A stretch of 64,000 nucleotides of DNA, taken from Brumimicrobium aurantiacum (GTDB lineage: Bacteria; Bacteroidota; Bacteroidia; Flavobacteriales_D; Crocinitomicaceae). Location: contig NZ_QURB01000006.1 of assembly GCF_003402975.1 (NCBI RefSeq), forward strand, positions 62,001 to 126,000, in the 5' to 3' direction. Under the pieces are notes generated by a model, which saw only the letters and a list, made by a program, of their open reading frames with translations, was not told where the DNA came from and searched no databases. Position 1 is the stretch's first letter. The number at the start of each line of letters is the position of its first letter. Both the position numbers and the translations under genes were made by a program. This document shows, one piece after another, positions 44,566 to 53,655 of the stretch.

Positions 44566-45606
44566 TTGAAAGTATCAAAGGAATTTAAAATAGGTCTAGC
44601 TGTAATATTATCTACTGCACTCCTTATTTTTGGAGTAAACTATCTTAAAGGGAATAGTTTTTTTGGAGGAGATGATGTTTATTACGCGTATTTCCCAACT
44701 TCAGGGGCGTTAACTCCTTCATCTTCTGTTACTTTAAATGGAGTTGAAATAGGGAAGGTAATGACTGTGGATTTGGTTAATCCTAATAATTATACAGATC
44801 CAAACAAGAGGGTTTTGGTGAAGTTTAATGTACATAATGAAGGGTTGAGTCTTGCCAAAGGTTCTGGAATTAAAATTGTTCCTGGAGTTTTAAGTACTGG
44901 AGTTCAAATTGAACAAAATTTTATTGCGGAAGAAGGATATTATGAAGTTGGAGATACAATGGACGGTTCTGTAAGTCAAGAAATCACTGAGCAAATAGAA
45001 TCTGAATTGTTACCGATTAAAAGGAAGATGGAAAATTTAATTACGTCCATTGACAACATTGTGAACTCAATTACTGTTTTTTGGGATACTTCTGCAGCAC
45101 ATACCTTAGATCAGGGATTAAATGAGGTGAAGATTGCAATTTCAAGATTTGGACGTGTAGCTTACAACATTGACAATATGATTTTGTCTGAAAAAGCTAA
45201 ATTGGGACGAATTTTCGATAACGTTGAAAACATCACACATAACTTTAAAGAAACCAATACAGAAATTCAGAAAGTTGTTGGGAATATGGGAGAGTTAACA
45301 GATACTTTACTAACGGCTGATTTTAAGTCTGCTATTGGTCAAGCAACTGTAACAATGAAAAGTTTAAATTCAATGCTAGAAGATGCATCAGAAGGAAATG
45401 GTACCTTAGGGAAGCTGCTTAAAGATGAACAATTGTATAATGAGCTAAATGAAACGAATGAACGATTACAGATTTTAGTTGATGACATCAAAGCACATCC
45501 AGAAAGGTATATTCATGTTTCTGTTTTTGGAGCAAAAACAAAAGGAGTTCCAATTTCTAAAGATGATGAAAGAAAACTTAAAGATCTTCTAGATTCAATC
45601 CCTTAA
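44566..45606 (+). CDS. MlaD/MCE-family protein
   Basis: A 346-residue MCE protein: N-terminal membrane anchor (about 8-25, GLAVILSTALLIFGVNYL), MCE/MlaD domain (about 35-120, VTLNGVEIGKVM, IKIVPGVLSTGVQIE), then helical coiled region. MlaD-type proteins bind phospholipid and take part in transport between the membranes. The start is TTG 44566. It belongs to the amiC cluster; a matching ATPase/permease is not in this window. Confidence 0.9.
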   Translation: MKVSKEFKIGLAVILSTALLIFGVNYLKGNSFFGGDDVYYAYFPTSGALTPSSSVTLNGVEIGKVMTVDLVNPNNYTDPNKRVLVKFNVHNEGLSLAKGSGIKIVPGVLSTGVQIEQNFIAEEGYYEVGDTMDGSVSQEITEQIESELLPIKRKMENLITSIDNIVNSITVFWDTSAAHTLDQGLNEVKIAISRFGRVAYNIDNMILSEKAKLGRIFDNVENITHNFKETNTEIQKVVGNMGELTDTLLTADFKSAIGQATVTMKSLNSMLEDASEGNGTLGKLLKDEQLYNELNETNERLQILVDDIKAHPERYIHVSVFGAKTKGVPISKDDERKLKDLLDSIP

Positions 45607-45624
45607 AACGTTAAATATTTATTT

Positions 45625-46959
45625 ATGATATCAATTATTATTTTTTCAATTTTATTAATTATTGGTTTTGGTTATTTCGCAGTTAATGCGAATAAAATCC
45701 GTACAAATATCCTTATGGGGCGTGATGTTGATCGCTCTGATAACAAAGGCGAACGTTTTAAAGTGATGTCTTTAATTGCTTTGGGACAAAAAAAGATGTT
45801 CAAACGTCCTATTCCTGCAGTTTTACACCTTTGTTTGTATGTTGCTTTTATCATCACGCAAATTGAGTTGATTGAAATTATTGCAGATGGTCTTTCTGGA
45901 GAGCACCGTGTTTTTCGTTCCTCTTTAGGAGCTTTTTATACTTTTATGATTTCATTTATTGAAATTCTTTCTGTTTTGGCGTTTGTCGCAACATTCATTT
46001 TCTTGTTAAGAAGAAATATGATCAAAGTACCGCGTTTAAATATGAAAGAAATGAAAGGATGGCCAAAACTTGATGGTAATATGATTCTTTTCATGGAGTT
46101 GATTTTGGTGACTTTCATTTTTATGATGAATGGAGCTGATGAAGTTCTGTATAACCGTGGATTGTCTCATGCCGAACAATTAAATGATGAGTCATTCGGT
46201 TTTGCCGTTTCTCAATTTGTAGGTCCAGCATTATTTGGTGGAATGTCAGAATCTTCATTGCATCTTATCGAAAGAATAGGGTGGTGGGGTCACATTGTAA
46301 TGGTATTTACTTTCCTTAATTATTTGCCGTTCTCAAAGCATTTTCACATTATTCTGGCTTTTCCAAATACTTATTTTTCAAACTTAAATCCACAAGGACA
46401 GTTTACGAATATGGATGCTGTAATGAAGGAGGTTAAATTGATGATGGACCCTGATGCTGATCCATATGCTGAACCTGAAGAACCAGAAGGAGAACCACAA
46501 AGATTTGGAGCAAAAGACGTTGAAGATCTAACTTGGAAGAATCTCTTAGATTCATATACTTGTACTGAATGTGGGCGTTGTACTTCTAATTGTCCAGCCA
46601 ACAGAACTGGAAAGTTGCTTTCACCTAGAAAAATTATGATGGATACGCGTGACCGTCTTGAAGAAAAAGGTAAAGGTATACGTAAAAACGGAAAAGATTA
46701 TGACGATGGTAAAAGTCTATTGAATGACTATATTACGGAAGAAGAATTATGGGCATGTACAACATGTAATGCATGTGTTGAAGCTTGTCCGGTAAACATC
46801 GATCCTCTATCAATTATTATGGATATGAGACGTTATTTGGTAATGGAAGAATCAAAAGTTCCTACAGAGTTGGCAGGAATGACTTCTAACATTGAGAATA
46901 ATGGTGCGCCTTGGCAATTTAGTCCAGATGATAGATTGAATTGGAAGGATGAAGATTAA
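45625..46959 (+). CDS. Membrane iron-sulfur protein, N-terminal half of an Hdr/EMO-like oxidoreductase
   Basis: A 444-residue protein: five or so membrane helices in the N-terminal ~245 residues with histidines (HLCLYV, HLIERIGWWGH, HFHIIL) that may bind heme b. Two [4Fe-4S] ferredoxin clusters follow: CTECGRCTSNCP at about 313 and CTTCNACVEACP at about 378. This layout matches the N-terminal part of HdrD/FadF/EMO-type proteins, which pass electrons between an electron-transfer flavoprotein and menaquinone. The CCG-domain half is the next gene. The EMO assignment is inference. Confidence 0.88.
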   Translation: MISIIIFSILLIIGFGYFAVNANKIRTNILMGRDVDRSDNKGERFKVMSLIALGQKKMFKRPIPAVLHLCLYVAFIITQIELIEIIADGLSGEHRVFRSSLGAFYTFMISFIEILSVLAFVATFIFLLRRNMIKVPRLNMKEMKGWPKLDGNMILFMELILVTFIFMMNGADEVLYNRGLSHAEQLNDESFGFAVSQFVGPALFGGMSESSLHLIERIGWWGHIVMVFTFLNYLPFSKHFHIILAFPNTYFSNLNPQGQFTNMDAVMKEVKLMMDPDADPYAEPEEPEGEPQRFGAKDVEDLTWKNLLDSYTCTECGRCTSNCPANRTGKLLSPRKIMMDTRDRLEEKGKGIRKNGKDYDDGKSLLNDYITEEELWACTTCNACVEACPVNIDPLSIIMDMRRYLVMEESKVPTELAGMTSNIENNGAPWQFSPDDRLNWKDED

Positions 46960-46987
46960 ATTATAAATTGATTACAAAGAATTTTTT

Positions 46988-47782
46988 ATGAGCAATACAA
47001 TGAAAGTGCCGACTATGGCTGAAATGACAGCGAATGGAGAAGTTCCTGAAATTTTATTCTGGGTAGGCTGTTCTGGTAGTTTCGATGATAGAGCAAAAAA
47101 AATAACGAAAGCTATCGTTAAAATCCTTAATAAATGTGATGTAAAATTTGCTGTTTTAGGCGCTGAAGAATCTTGTACAGGAGATCCTGCAAAACGTGCT
47201 GGAAACGAATTTTTATATCAAATGCAGGCAATGCAAAATATCGAGGTGCTCAATGGATATGAAATAAAGAAAATTGTAACTGGTTGTCCTCATTGTTTCA
47301 ATATCATGAAAAATGAATATCCAGAATTAGGTGGAAACTATGAAGTTATACATCATACACAATTGATTCAATCTTTAATTGCTGACGGAAAGTTGCAAAT
47401 GAAAGAAGGAGAAACATTTAAAGGTAAACGAATTACTTTTCATGACCCATGTTATTTAGGTCGAGGAAACAATGTTTATGAAGCTCCAAGAGAAATGTTG
47501 CAGAAATTAGATGCTGAACTTGTTGAAATGCGCAAGTGTAAAGCGAAAGGAACATGTTGTGGTGCCGGTGGTGCTCAAATGTTTAAAGAGGCTGAAAATG
47601 GAGACAAAGAAGTAAATGTTTTGCGTACAGAAGAGGCTTTGGAAACAAAACCAAACATTATTGCAACTGGGTGTCCGTTCTGTAATACCATGATGACAGA
47701 TGGTGTGAAAAATAAAAACGAAGAGGAAAATGTTGATGTAATTGATGTTGCTGAATTAATTGCTACTGCAGCAGATTTGTAG
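46988..47782 (+). CDS. CCG-domain iron-sulfur protein
   Basis: A 264-residue protein with two CCG domains of heterodisulfide-reductase type. The cysteine motifs are VGCSGSFD near residue 25 and TGCPHCFN near 99, then CCGAGGAQMF near 195 and TGCPFCNTMM near 227. It binds a noncubane-type cluster. It follows the membrane iron-sulfur gene by 28 bases and probably forms one complex with it (the usual single protein is split into two here). Cytoplasmic-side subunit. Confidence 0.9.
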   Translation: MSNTMKVPTMAEMTANGEVPEILFWVGCSGSFDDRAKKITKAIVKILNKCDVKFAVLGAEESCTGDPAKRAGNEFLYQMQAMQNIEVLNGYEIKKIVTGCPHCFNIMKNEYPELGGNYEVIHHTQLIQSLIADGKLQMKEGETFKGKRITFHDPCYLGRGNNVYEAPREMLQKLDAELVEMRKCKAKGTCCGAGGAQMFKEAENGDKEVNVLRTEEALETKPNIIATGCPFCNTMMTDGVKNKNEEENVDVIDVAELIATAADL

Positions 47783-47785
47783 ACT

Positions 47786-48262
47786 ATGGGACAAACTTTA
47801 GAAAATTTATTGCAAGACTTTCCAGATGAATCAAGAATTTGGTTGTATCAAAGTAATAAGGCGTTAAACAAGGAAGAAATTCAAAAAATAGAAACTGAAC
47901 TTGTGGAATTTGTTTATGGATGGGCAGCTCATGGTAACCAATTGTTTGCAAGTGCTAAAGTCTTGAATCCATATTTCATCTTGGTAGCTGTAAATGATAC
48001 AATGGTACCACCTAGTGGATGCTCAATAGACGCTTCTGTTCATAAAATGAAAGACTTAGGTCGATTATTGAATATTGATTTCTTTAATAGAATGAATGTT
48101 GTGATCTCTTCTGATAACGAGCCAAAGATGATTCATTTTTCAGAATTATCAGACCATAAAGAAAGCTTGTTGTATGATCCATTAATTTCTACATTAGGAG
48201 AATTGAGAAATAATTGGCCAAGACCAATAGCTAAAAGTAGTTTAGCACAAATGCTTGCTTAG
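47786..48262 (+). CDS. Conserved Bacteroidota protein, often mislabelled ABC transporter ATPase
   Basis: A 158-residue protein of a family conserved in Bacteroidota: FPDESRIWLYQSNKALNKEEI near the start, VYGWAAHGNQLFASA and PPSGCSIDASVHKMK in the middle (about 73-88), and SFLNIDFFNRMNV-like region after it. It has no Walker motifs, so the common ABC-transporter-ATPase label cannot be right. Cytoplasmic, unknown function. It starts four bases after the CCG gene and shares its transcript. Confidence 0.82.
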   Translation: MGQTLENLLQDFPDESRIWLYQSNKALNKEEIQKIETELVEFVYGWAAHGNQLFASAKVLNPYFILVAVNDTMVPPSGCSIDASVHKMKDLGRLLNIDFFNRMNVVISSDNEPKMIHFSELSDHKESLLYDPLISTLGELRNNWPRPIAKSSLAQMLA

Positions 48263-48294
48263 TTTCTTATTTGAAATGAAAATATTATCAAAAA

Positions 48295-48330
48295 AAATAG
48301 ACTGTTCTAAAAAGAGCAGTCTATTTTTTT
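48295..48330. terminator. Bidirectional terminator
   Basis: AAATAGACTGTTCT (48295-48308) pairs with AGAGCAGTCTATTT around AAAA (one G-T pair), with A- and T-tracts on both sides. It lies between convergent genes. Confidence 0.85.
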
Positions 48331-48346
48331 ATAGTGTGTTTTGTGA

Positions 48347-49525
48347 CTAGTCGATATTTTCGATAACCATAGCAGAGGCACCTCCACCACCATTACAAAT
48401 ACCAGCAGCACCTATTTTACCACCGTTTTGTTTAAGTACATTAATTAATGTAACAACAATTCTTGAACCTGAACTTCCAAGAGGGTGACCTAAAGCAACA
48501 GCTCCACCGTTTACATCAACCTTATCTGGATCAAGTCCTAAAATTTTAGTGTTTGCTAAACCTACAACAGAGAATGCTTCATTTAACTCCCAGAAATCAA
48601 CATTTTCTTTAGATACACCTGCTTTATCCAATGCGATAGGTAAAGCTTTTGCCGGAGCAGTTGTAAACCATTTTGGCTCTTGAGAAGCATCAGCATAACC
48701 AATAATTTTCGCAATTGGTTTCAAACCGTGTTTTTCAACAGCTTCTTTTGAGGCCAAAATTAATGCAGAGGCACCATCATTAAGTGTTGATGCATTTGCA
48801 GCAGTTACTGTTCCTTCTTTATTAAATGCTGGACGCAATCCTGGAATTTTATCCAATTTTACATTTTTGTATTCTTCATCTTCACTTACAATAACTGTCT
48901 CACCTCTTCTTTGAGGTACCTCAACAGGAACCACCTCGTCGTTAAATTTACCAGCTTCCCAAGCTTTGGCTGCTTTTTCATAAGATTTTACAGCGAAATT
49001 ATCTTGGTCTTCTCTTGAGAACTCATATTCTGTAGCACATGCATCAGCACATGATCCCATGTGAACACGGTCGTAAACATCCGTTAAACCATCTTTCACC
49101 ATTCCGTCAACCATCTTGATATCACCAAGTTTTTGACCTTTTCTTCCATTTACATAGTGAGGAACACTACTCATATTTTCCATACCACCAGCAACTACGA
49201 TATCGTTGTCACCTGTCATTATAGATTGTGCAGCCAATGATAAAGATTTCATTCCTGATGCACATACTTTATTAATTGTTGTCGCTGGAACTTGATCAGA
49301 AATACCTGCAAACATTGCCGCTTGACGTGCAGGAGCTTGACCTAAATTTGCTTGTAAAACATTCCCCATAAAAACTTCATTAATGTTTTCAGGTTTGATG
49401 TTTGCTTTTGATATTGCACCTTTTATTGCAGTTGCACCTAATTGAGTTGCTGGAACAGTTGATAAACTTCCCATAAAACTCCCCATTGGTGTTCTAACAG
49501 CTGAAATAATATAAACTTCTTTCAT
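48347..49525 (-). CDS. Acetyl-CoA C-acetyltransferase (thiolase)
   Basis: A 392-residue thiolase with nucleophile C88 in INKVCASGMKS, the histidine block GGAVALGHPLGSSGSR (about 345) and the second cysteine in GICNGGGGASA (about 376). It condenses or cleaves acetoacetyl-CoA; biosynthetic direction (AtoB/ThlA) or beta-oxidation cannot be decided here. Cytoplasmic. Monocistronic. Confidence 0.96.
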   Translation of the reverse strand: MKEVYIISAVRTPMGSFMGSLSTVPATQLGATAIKGAISKANIKPENINEVFMGNVLQANLGQAPARQAAMFAGISDQVPATTINKVCASGMKSLSLAAQSIMTGDNDIVVAGGMENMSSVPHYVNGRKGQKLGDIKMVDGMVKDGLTDVYDRVHMGSCADACATEYEFSREDQDNFAVKSYEKAAKAWEAGKFNDEVVPVEVPQRRGETVIVSEDEEYKNVKLDKIPGLRPAFNKEGTVTAANASTLNDGASALILASKEAVEKHGLKPIAKIIGYADASQEPKWFTTAPAKALPIALDKAGVSKENVDFWELNEAFSVVGLANTKILGLDPDKVDVNGGAVALGHPLGSSGSRIVVTLINVLKQNGGKIGAAGICNGGGGASAMVIENID

Positions 49526-49676
49526 GTTTCTTTACTTTTTGATTGCCACGAAAGTACAAAATTCTTAAGCTTTTTCAGAATTATTTGACGTTTAAAGAGT
49601 ATAGTTATAAAACTTCTTGTTTAATCTTAAAAAAAACAGCAATTTTGCATCGATTTTAACTTTAAACAATTACGGA

Positions 49677-50627
49677 ATGAATTTTAAACAAATTACTTTA
49701 ATTGGACTATTAAGTATATTTTCATTTTCAACCCTGAACGCACAAGATGATTCAGAAGTCTCTCCAGATGAAATTTCAAAATGGAAATTAGAAAGCAAAT
49801 ATGCCTTGAACTTAACTCAGTCTACATTTACAAATTGGGCTAGTGGTGGTAGAAATAATATTTCTGGTCTAGGGTTTATCAATGCTTTCGCGGAATATAA
49901 AAGTGGAAGAATTAGATGGGCCAGTACCTTATCTACTGGTTTGGGTGGTGTTCAATATTTTGATGAAGAAATCGAAAAAACGGATGATGTTCTTGATTTA
50001 CAATCTACGATTTCATATGGATTGAAAGATCCATGGTTTATTTCTTTGTTAGGAGGATTTAGAACTCAATACCTTAATGGATATGCCTCACCTGAAGATT
50101 CTTTACGTTCTTCAACTTTTATGGCGCCTGGTTATGTAAATATTTCACTAGGTATTGAATATATTCCTAATGACAATTTGAAGCTTTTACTTTCACCTTT
50201 ATCAGGTAAGTTTACTTTTGTTCAAGATCAAGTTTTGGCAAATGCTGGAGCTTTTGGCGTAGAACCTGCTGAATATAATTCTTTAGGAGACTTGGTAAAT
50301 CCTGGAGAAAACTTTAGAGCTGAACTCGGTGCGTACTTCCGTGTTATTTATAAAAAGCAATTGATGGAGAATATTGGAATGAGATCACGTCTTGAATTCT
50401 TTTCTAATTACATGGAAAATCCTCAAAATTTAGATGTTAACGGAGAACTAATATTGGATTTCAAAGTTAACGAATGGTTTTCTGCAAATCTTCAGTTGAA
50501 CATGATTTATGATGATGATATTGATATTGAAGATAGAAATGGTAATGTTGGTCCACGTACGCAGTTTAAACAAGTAATTGGTTTAGGTATTGCATACAGA
50601 ATGGCAAATTTTAAAGAAGAGAAATAA
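49677..50627 (+). CDS. DUF3078 outer-membrane-like protein
   Basis: A 316-residue DUF3078 protein. I take ATG 49677 as the start (MNFKQITLIGLLSIFSFS, then LNAQD) because the longer frame adds a run with no signal character. The mature part begins with LNLTQSTFTNWASGGRNNIS and continues as amphipathic beta strands, suggesting an outer-membrane barrel. Family function unknown. Monocistronic, with a terminator after it. Confidence 0.88.
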   Translation: MNFKQITLIGLLSIFSFSTLNAQDDSEVSPDEISKWKLESKYALNLTQSTFTNWASGGRNNISGLGFINAFAEYKSGRIRWASTLSTGLGGVQYFDEEIEKTDDVLDLQSTISYGLKDPWFISLLGGFRTQYLNGYASPEDSLRSSTFMAPGYVNISLGIEYIPNDNLKLLLSPLSGKFTFVQDQVLANAGAFGVEPAEYNSLGDLVNPGENFRAELGAYFRVIYKKQLMENIGMRSRLEFFSNYMENPQNLDVNGELILDFKVNEWFSANLQLNMIYDDDIDIEDRNGNVGPRTQFKQVIGLGIAYRMANFKEEK

Positions 50628-50648
50628 AACTTTTCATAGATGTTTATT

Positions 50649-50680
50649 AAAGCTTCAACTTTTAAGTTGGAGCTTTTTTT
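50649..50680 (+). terminator. Intrinsic terminator
   Basis: AAAGCTTCAACTT pairs with AAGTTGGAGCTTT (one G-T pair) around a two-base loop, followed by a T-tract. Confidence 0.85.
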
Positions 50681-50767
50681 GTTTCAATATTTATGAAATT
50701 CAATAAAGAATAGTAAGCTTTTTGAAAATCTTCATTCCAATTTTGAATTTTACTACCTAGTCTTGAT

Positions 50768-50775
50768 TATCTTCG
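50768..50775 (+). promoter_or_regulatory. Probable -7 element of aroA, near-leaderless
   Basis: TATCTTCG, one base off TAnnTTTG, lies four bases before the aroA ATG. Confidence 0.45.
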
Positions 50776-50779
50776 TACT

Positions 50780-52042
50780 ATGAATACTCAAAGAATTCAA
50801 CCAAAATCAAAGGTGGATGGAGAAATCGCTGTTCCTTCATCAAAAAGTTATGCTCAACGTGCTATTGCTTTAGCAGGATTGAATAAAAATTCTACGCGTA
50901 TTAAACATCTCACATCAAGTAGTGATGTAATTGCCGCCAAAGCAGTTATTGAAGAATTAGGTGCCAAGTTTGTTAGTTCTGAAAATGAAATTATTCTAAG
51001 TAAAGGCATTGATTTTAATCAAAATAATGAATTAAGCATCAATTGTCATGAATCTGGTTTAAGTACACGCTTGTTTAGTGCCTTTTCACTATTATTTCCA
51101 CAAAACTTTCAGGTGTATGGAAGTGGGTCAATTCAACAAAGAACAATGGAAATGGTAATTTCAGGTTTGGAGGAATTTGGTAAAAAAGTGTCCAGTAAAA
51201 ATTCGAAATTACCCCTTGATATTTCAGGTGAAATTCAAAACCAAATGGTCGAAATAGATGGAAGCATTAGCTCTCAATTTTTAACTGGATTACTAATTAC
51301 TTCTCCATTCCTTGTACAAGATACTCATATTAAAGTCCACAATTTAAAGAGCATTCCATATGTTGATATGACCATAGAATTAATGGAAAGTTTTGGGTTA
51401 AAAGTAGCCCACAATAATTATGAGAACTTTTACATTAAAGGTAATCAAAGTATAGCAAATCAAATTGAGTACACTGTTGAAGGAGATTGGAGTGCAGCTT
51501 CGTTTCATATTGTTGCAGCTGCGATTGGTGGTAAAATGGAGTTGACAGGATTAATGCAAAACTCCCTACAAGGCGATCGCGCTATTTTAGATGCTGTGAA
51601 AACAGCTGGAGCTAATGTGTTTTGGAAAGAAGATCGTTTAAATATTGAACAAAATGAAATCCTTCCTTTTACCTTCGATGCAACAGAATGTCCTGATTTA
51701 TTCCCACCATTAGTTGTTTTGGCAGCCTTTGCAAATGGTAAGTCAACAATGAAAGGAGTTCGCCGATTGGAACATAAAGAAAGTAATCGTGGAATTACAT
51801 TGCAAAAGGAATTGGCCAAAGTTGGTGTAGTCATAGATTTGAATGACGATGAAATGATTATTCATGGAAAGGGACGTCCAGAAATTCAAGAAGAATTAGT
51901 TTTTTCGTCATACAATGATCACCGAATAGCCATGGCGATGAGTTTGTTTTCTATTGGAAATAAGAATGACCTTTACATTGAAAATCCTTTAGCGATTGAA
52001 AAGTCTTATCCTGATTTTTATAATGACTTTTTAACAATTTAA
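50780..52042 (+). CDS. aroA: 3-phosphoshikimate 1-carboxyvinyltransferase (EPSP synthase)
   Basis: A 420-residue EPSP synthase joining PEP to shikimate 3-phosphate. Early lysine/serine block VPSSKSYAQRAIALAG (about 21), arginine block NCHESGLSTRLFSAF (about 93), SSQFLTGLLI (about 162), RRLEHKESNRG (about 328) and SSYNDHRIAMAM (about 374) fit the family. Some positions differ from the strict E. coli motif, as in other Bacteroidota. Cytoplasmic aromatic amino-acid pathway. Confidence 0.95.
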   Translation: MNTQRIQPKSKVDGEIAVPSSKSYAQRAIALAGLNKNSTRIKHLTSSSDVIAAKAVIEELGAKFVSSENEIILSKGIDFNQNNELSINCHESGLSTRLFSAFSLLFPQNFQVYGSGSIQQRTMEMVISGLEEFGKKVSSKNSKLPLDISGEIQNQMVEIDGSISSQFLTGLLITSPFLVQDTHIKVHNLKSIPYVDMTIELMESFGLKVAHNNYENFYIKGNQSIANQIEYTVEGDWSAASFHIVAAAIGGKMELTGLMQNSLQGDRAILDAVKTAGANVFWKEDRLNIEQNEILPFTFDATECPDLFPPLVVLAAFANGKSTMKGVRRLEHKESNRGITLQKELAKVGVVIDLNDDEMIIHGKGRPEIQEELVFSSYNDHRIAMAMSLFSIGNKNDLYIENPLAIEKSYPDFYNDFLTI

Positions 52043-52089
52043 ATTCCATTAGGATAAACGACAAAACAAAATTTTAAGATAATAGAGTT

Positions 52090-52542
52090 ATGAACGCCAT
52101 TAAAACAAAGGTTATAGAAGCAATTCGTGAAGAATTAAATGAAAGATTGGAAGTATCTACTCAAGCCTACAATGATGCTAAAGAATCACGAAACAATGAT
52201 ACAAAAAGTAGTGCTGGTGATAAATATGAAACGAGTAGAGCAATGATGCAACAAGAGATGGACAATGCTGAAGTAAGTATTCATCAAGTAAAAATGTTTA
52301 AAAATGAATTGCAACGTTTGCCTGTTGAGGAAGAGTCTGATATCGTGATTTCTGGTAGTCTTGTTGAGACAGATAAAGGCCTTTATTTCTTGGGACTTAG
52401 TTTAGGAAAAATCGAAGTTGATAATCAAATTATTTATGCGATTTCTACCGCATCTCCTTTAGGGAAGTTGTTATTGCATAAAAACGTAGGCGATGAAATT
52501 AATTTAAACAATATGAAGCAATCGATTTTAAGTATTTGTTAG
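52090..52542 (+). CDS. GreA/GreB-like transcription-factor homologue
   Basis: A 150-residue protein: N-terminal coiled coil (about 1-80, with acidic DNDTKSSAGDKYETSRAM-like turn) and a C-terminal FKBP-like part (about 95-150, GSLVETDKGLYFLGLSLGK, TASPLGKLLLHKNVGD). This is the GreA/GreB layout. In Bacteroidota databases the family is often wrongly called 3-oxoacyl-ACP synthase. Probably binds RNA polymerase; catalytic role in transcript cleavage is inference. It lies 47 bases after aroA. Confidence 0.75.
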   Translation: MNAIKTKVIEAIREELNERLEVSTQAYNDAKESRNNDTKSSAGDKYETSRAMMQQEMDNAEVSIHQVKMFKNELQRLPVEEESDIVISGSLVETDKGLYFLGLSLGKIEVDNQIIYAISTASPLGKLLLHKNVGDEINLNNMKQSILSIC

Positions 52543-52633
52543 AATGAATTCTCTAAGATATTTTTGAATTAACCGAGAAAACAAGCTATTGAAAGTAACT
52601 TCATTTTTTTATCAAGCTGAAGCCAAAAAACAT

Positions 52634-53221
52634 CTATCTTAATGGCTCTGGTTGATCTGCTGTCGTTTGTAAAATCCCTTTTGGTGTTACAACAAAATGT
52701 AAAGGAACGTCATATTCATCGACTTCTTCAAAGTCATCGTGGATATCAAACATAGTTAAGCCAATGAATATGGTTTCAGGTGAACATTTTGCTAGAAATC
52801 TATCGTAAAAACCTTTTCCATAACCCAGGCGATTTCCATGTTGATCAACAGCTAAAAGTGGAACAATTACCACCTGTATATCCTTTACATCAACATCTTT
52901 TCCTGTCACTGGTTCTGGAATTCCATAAGCATTGTCTTGAAACTGTGTATGATCATCCAAAATTTTGTGGGTCATGTTATTCGAATCGAAATTAGAAACC
53001 GGAATACAAACCCTATTATTTTGTCTCAATCTTTTCACCAAAGGAATTGTATCAACCTCCCTCAATCTATGAATAGGAAGGAAGCAGTGGATTAATTTGT
53101 GGTTGAACATCCAATTTCTCAAGAAGTTATTGGTAATTTGTTGAGAATAATAAATACATTGTTCTGGAGTAAACTCCTTTCTCAATTTACGGTAGTGATT
53201 TCTAATTTCGTCTCTCGTCAT
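52634..53221 (-). CDS. 5-formyltetrahydrofolate cyclo-ligase
   Basis: A 195-residue member of the 5-FTHF cyclo-ligase family. N-terminal RNHYRKLRKEFTPEQ, then CIPVSNFDSN, then LLAVDQHGNRLGYGKGFYDRFL (nucleotide/folate block, start given). It recycles 5-formyl-THF to 5,10-methenyl-THF with ATP. Cytoplasmic. It overlaps ybaB by one base (TAATG), so it is translationally coupled. Confidence 0.93.
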   Translation of the reverse strand: MTRDEIRNHYRKLRKEFTPEQCIYYSQQITNNFLRNWMFNHKLIHCFLPIHRLREVDTIPLVKRLRQNNRVCIPVSNFDSNNMTHKILDDHTQFQDNAYGIPEPVTGKDVDVKDIQVVIVPLLAVDQHGNRLGYGKGFYDRFLAKCSPETIFIGLTMFDIHDDFEEVDEYDVPLHFVVTPKGILQTTADQPEPLR

Positions 53222-53520
53222 TACATTCCTGGGATAAGTCCTTTTGCAGATTTGGCCATTTCTTTTTCATTTGCAGCATCGGCAGCCTGAATAGCACGAT
53301 TTAAAGCGACACTTAATAGGTCTTCTAAATCTTCTTTGTCCATTTGGCTTAAATCGGCATTGATAGAAAGTTTGGTCAGTTTTCTATTTCCGTTCATTTC
53401 TACGTTAATTAGGTTTCCACCTGCTTCACCATGTACCGTAATTGTATCTAACTTATCTTTTGAAAGTTGCGCTTGCTCTTGCATTTGTTGCAACTTTGCC
53501 ATCATATCTTTTCCGAACAT
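53221..53520 (-). CDS. ybaB: YbaB/EbfC-family nucleoid-associated protein
   Basis: A 99-residue YbaB/EbfC protein. N-terminal helix GKDMMAKLQQMQEQAQLSKD, beta core with VHGEAGGNLINVEMNGNRKL and C-terminal helix. Dimer that binds DNA as a nucleoid protein. A perfect minus-strand -7 element (TATCTTTG, 53541-53548) lies upstream. Followed by the cyclo-ligase gene. Confidence 0.93.
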   Translation of the reverse strand: MFGKDMMAKLQQMQEQAQLSKDKLDTITVHGEAGGNLINVEMNGNRKLTKLSINADLSQMDKEDLEDLLSVALNRAIQAADAANEKEMAKSAKGLIPGM

Positions 53521-53540
53521 ATTCTTCTAATTTTTACCTA

Positions 53541-53548
53541 CAAAGATA
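53541..53548 (-). promoter_or_regulatory. -7 promoter element, ybaB operon
   Basis: Minus-strand TATCTTTG, a perfect TAnnTTTG, 21 bases from the ybaB start; no clear -33. Confidence 0.65.
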
Positions 53549-53596
53549 GGAAAATGTTGATGGAATTAGAATGAATTAAGGGATAAGTTATTTGAC

Positions 53597-53629
53597 ATAA
53601 AAAAAGCCTCGATACATATATCGAGGCTT
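53597..53629 (-). terminator. Intrinsic terminator after accA
   Basis: Eleven-base perfect arms (53604-53614 and 53619-53629) with loop CATA; on the minus strand a U-tract follows. Confidence 0.88.
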
Positions 53630-53655
53630 AATATTTATATTTTTTGTTTAGAGCA

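Noticed and set aside
47786-48262. ABC transporter ATPase label
   Set aside because: No Walker A, Walker B or signature motif is present in the 158 residues.
52090-52542. 3-oxoacyl-ACP synthase label
   Set aside because: Length and coiled-coil plus FKBP-like layout fit a GreA/GreB-like protein; no thiolase-fold motifs.
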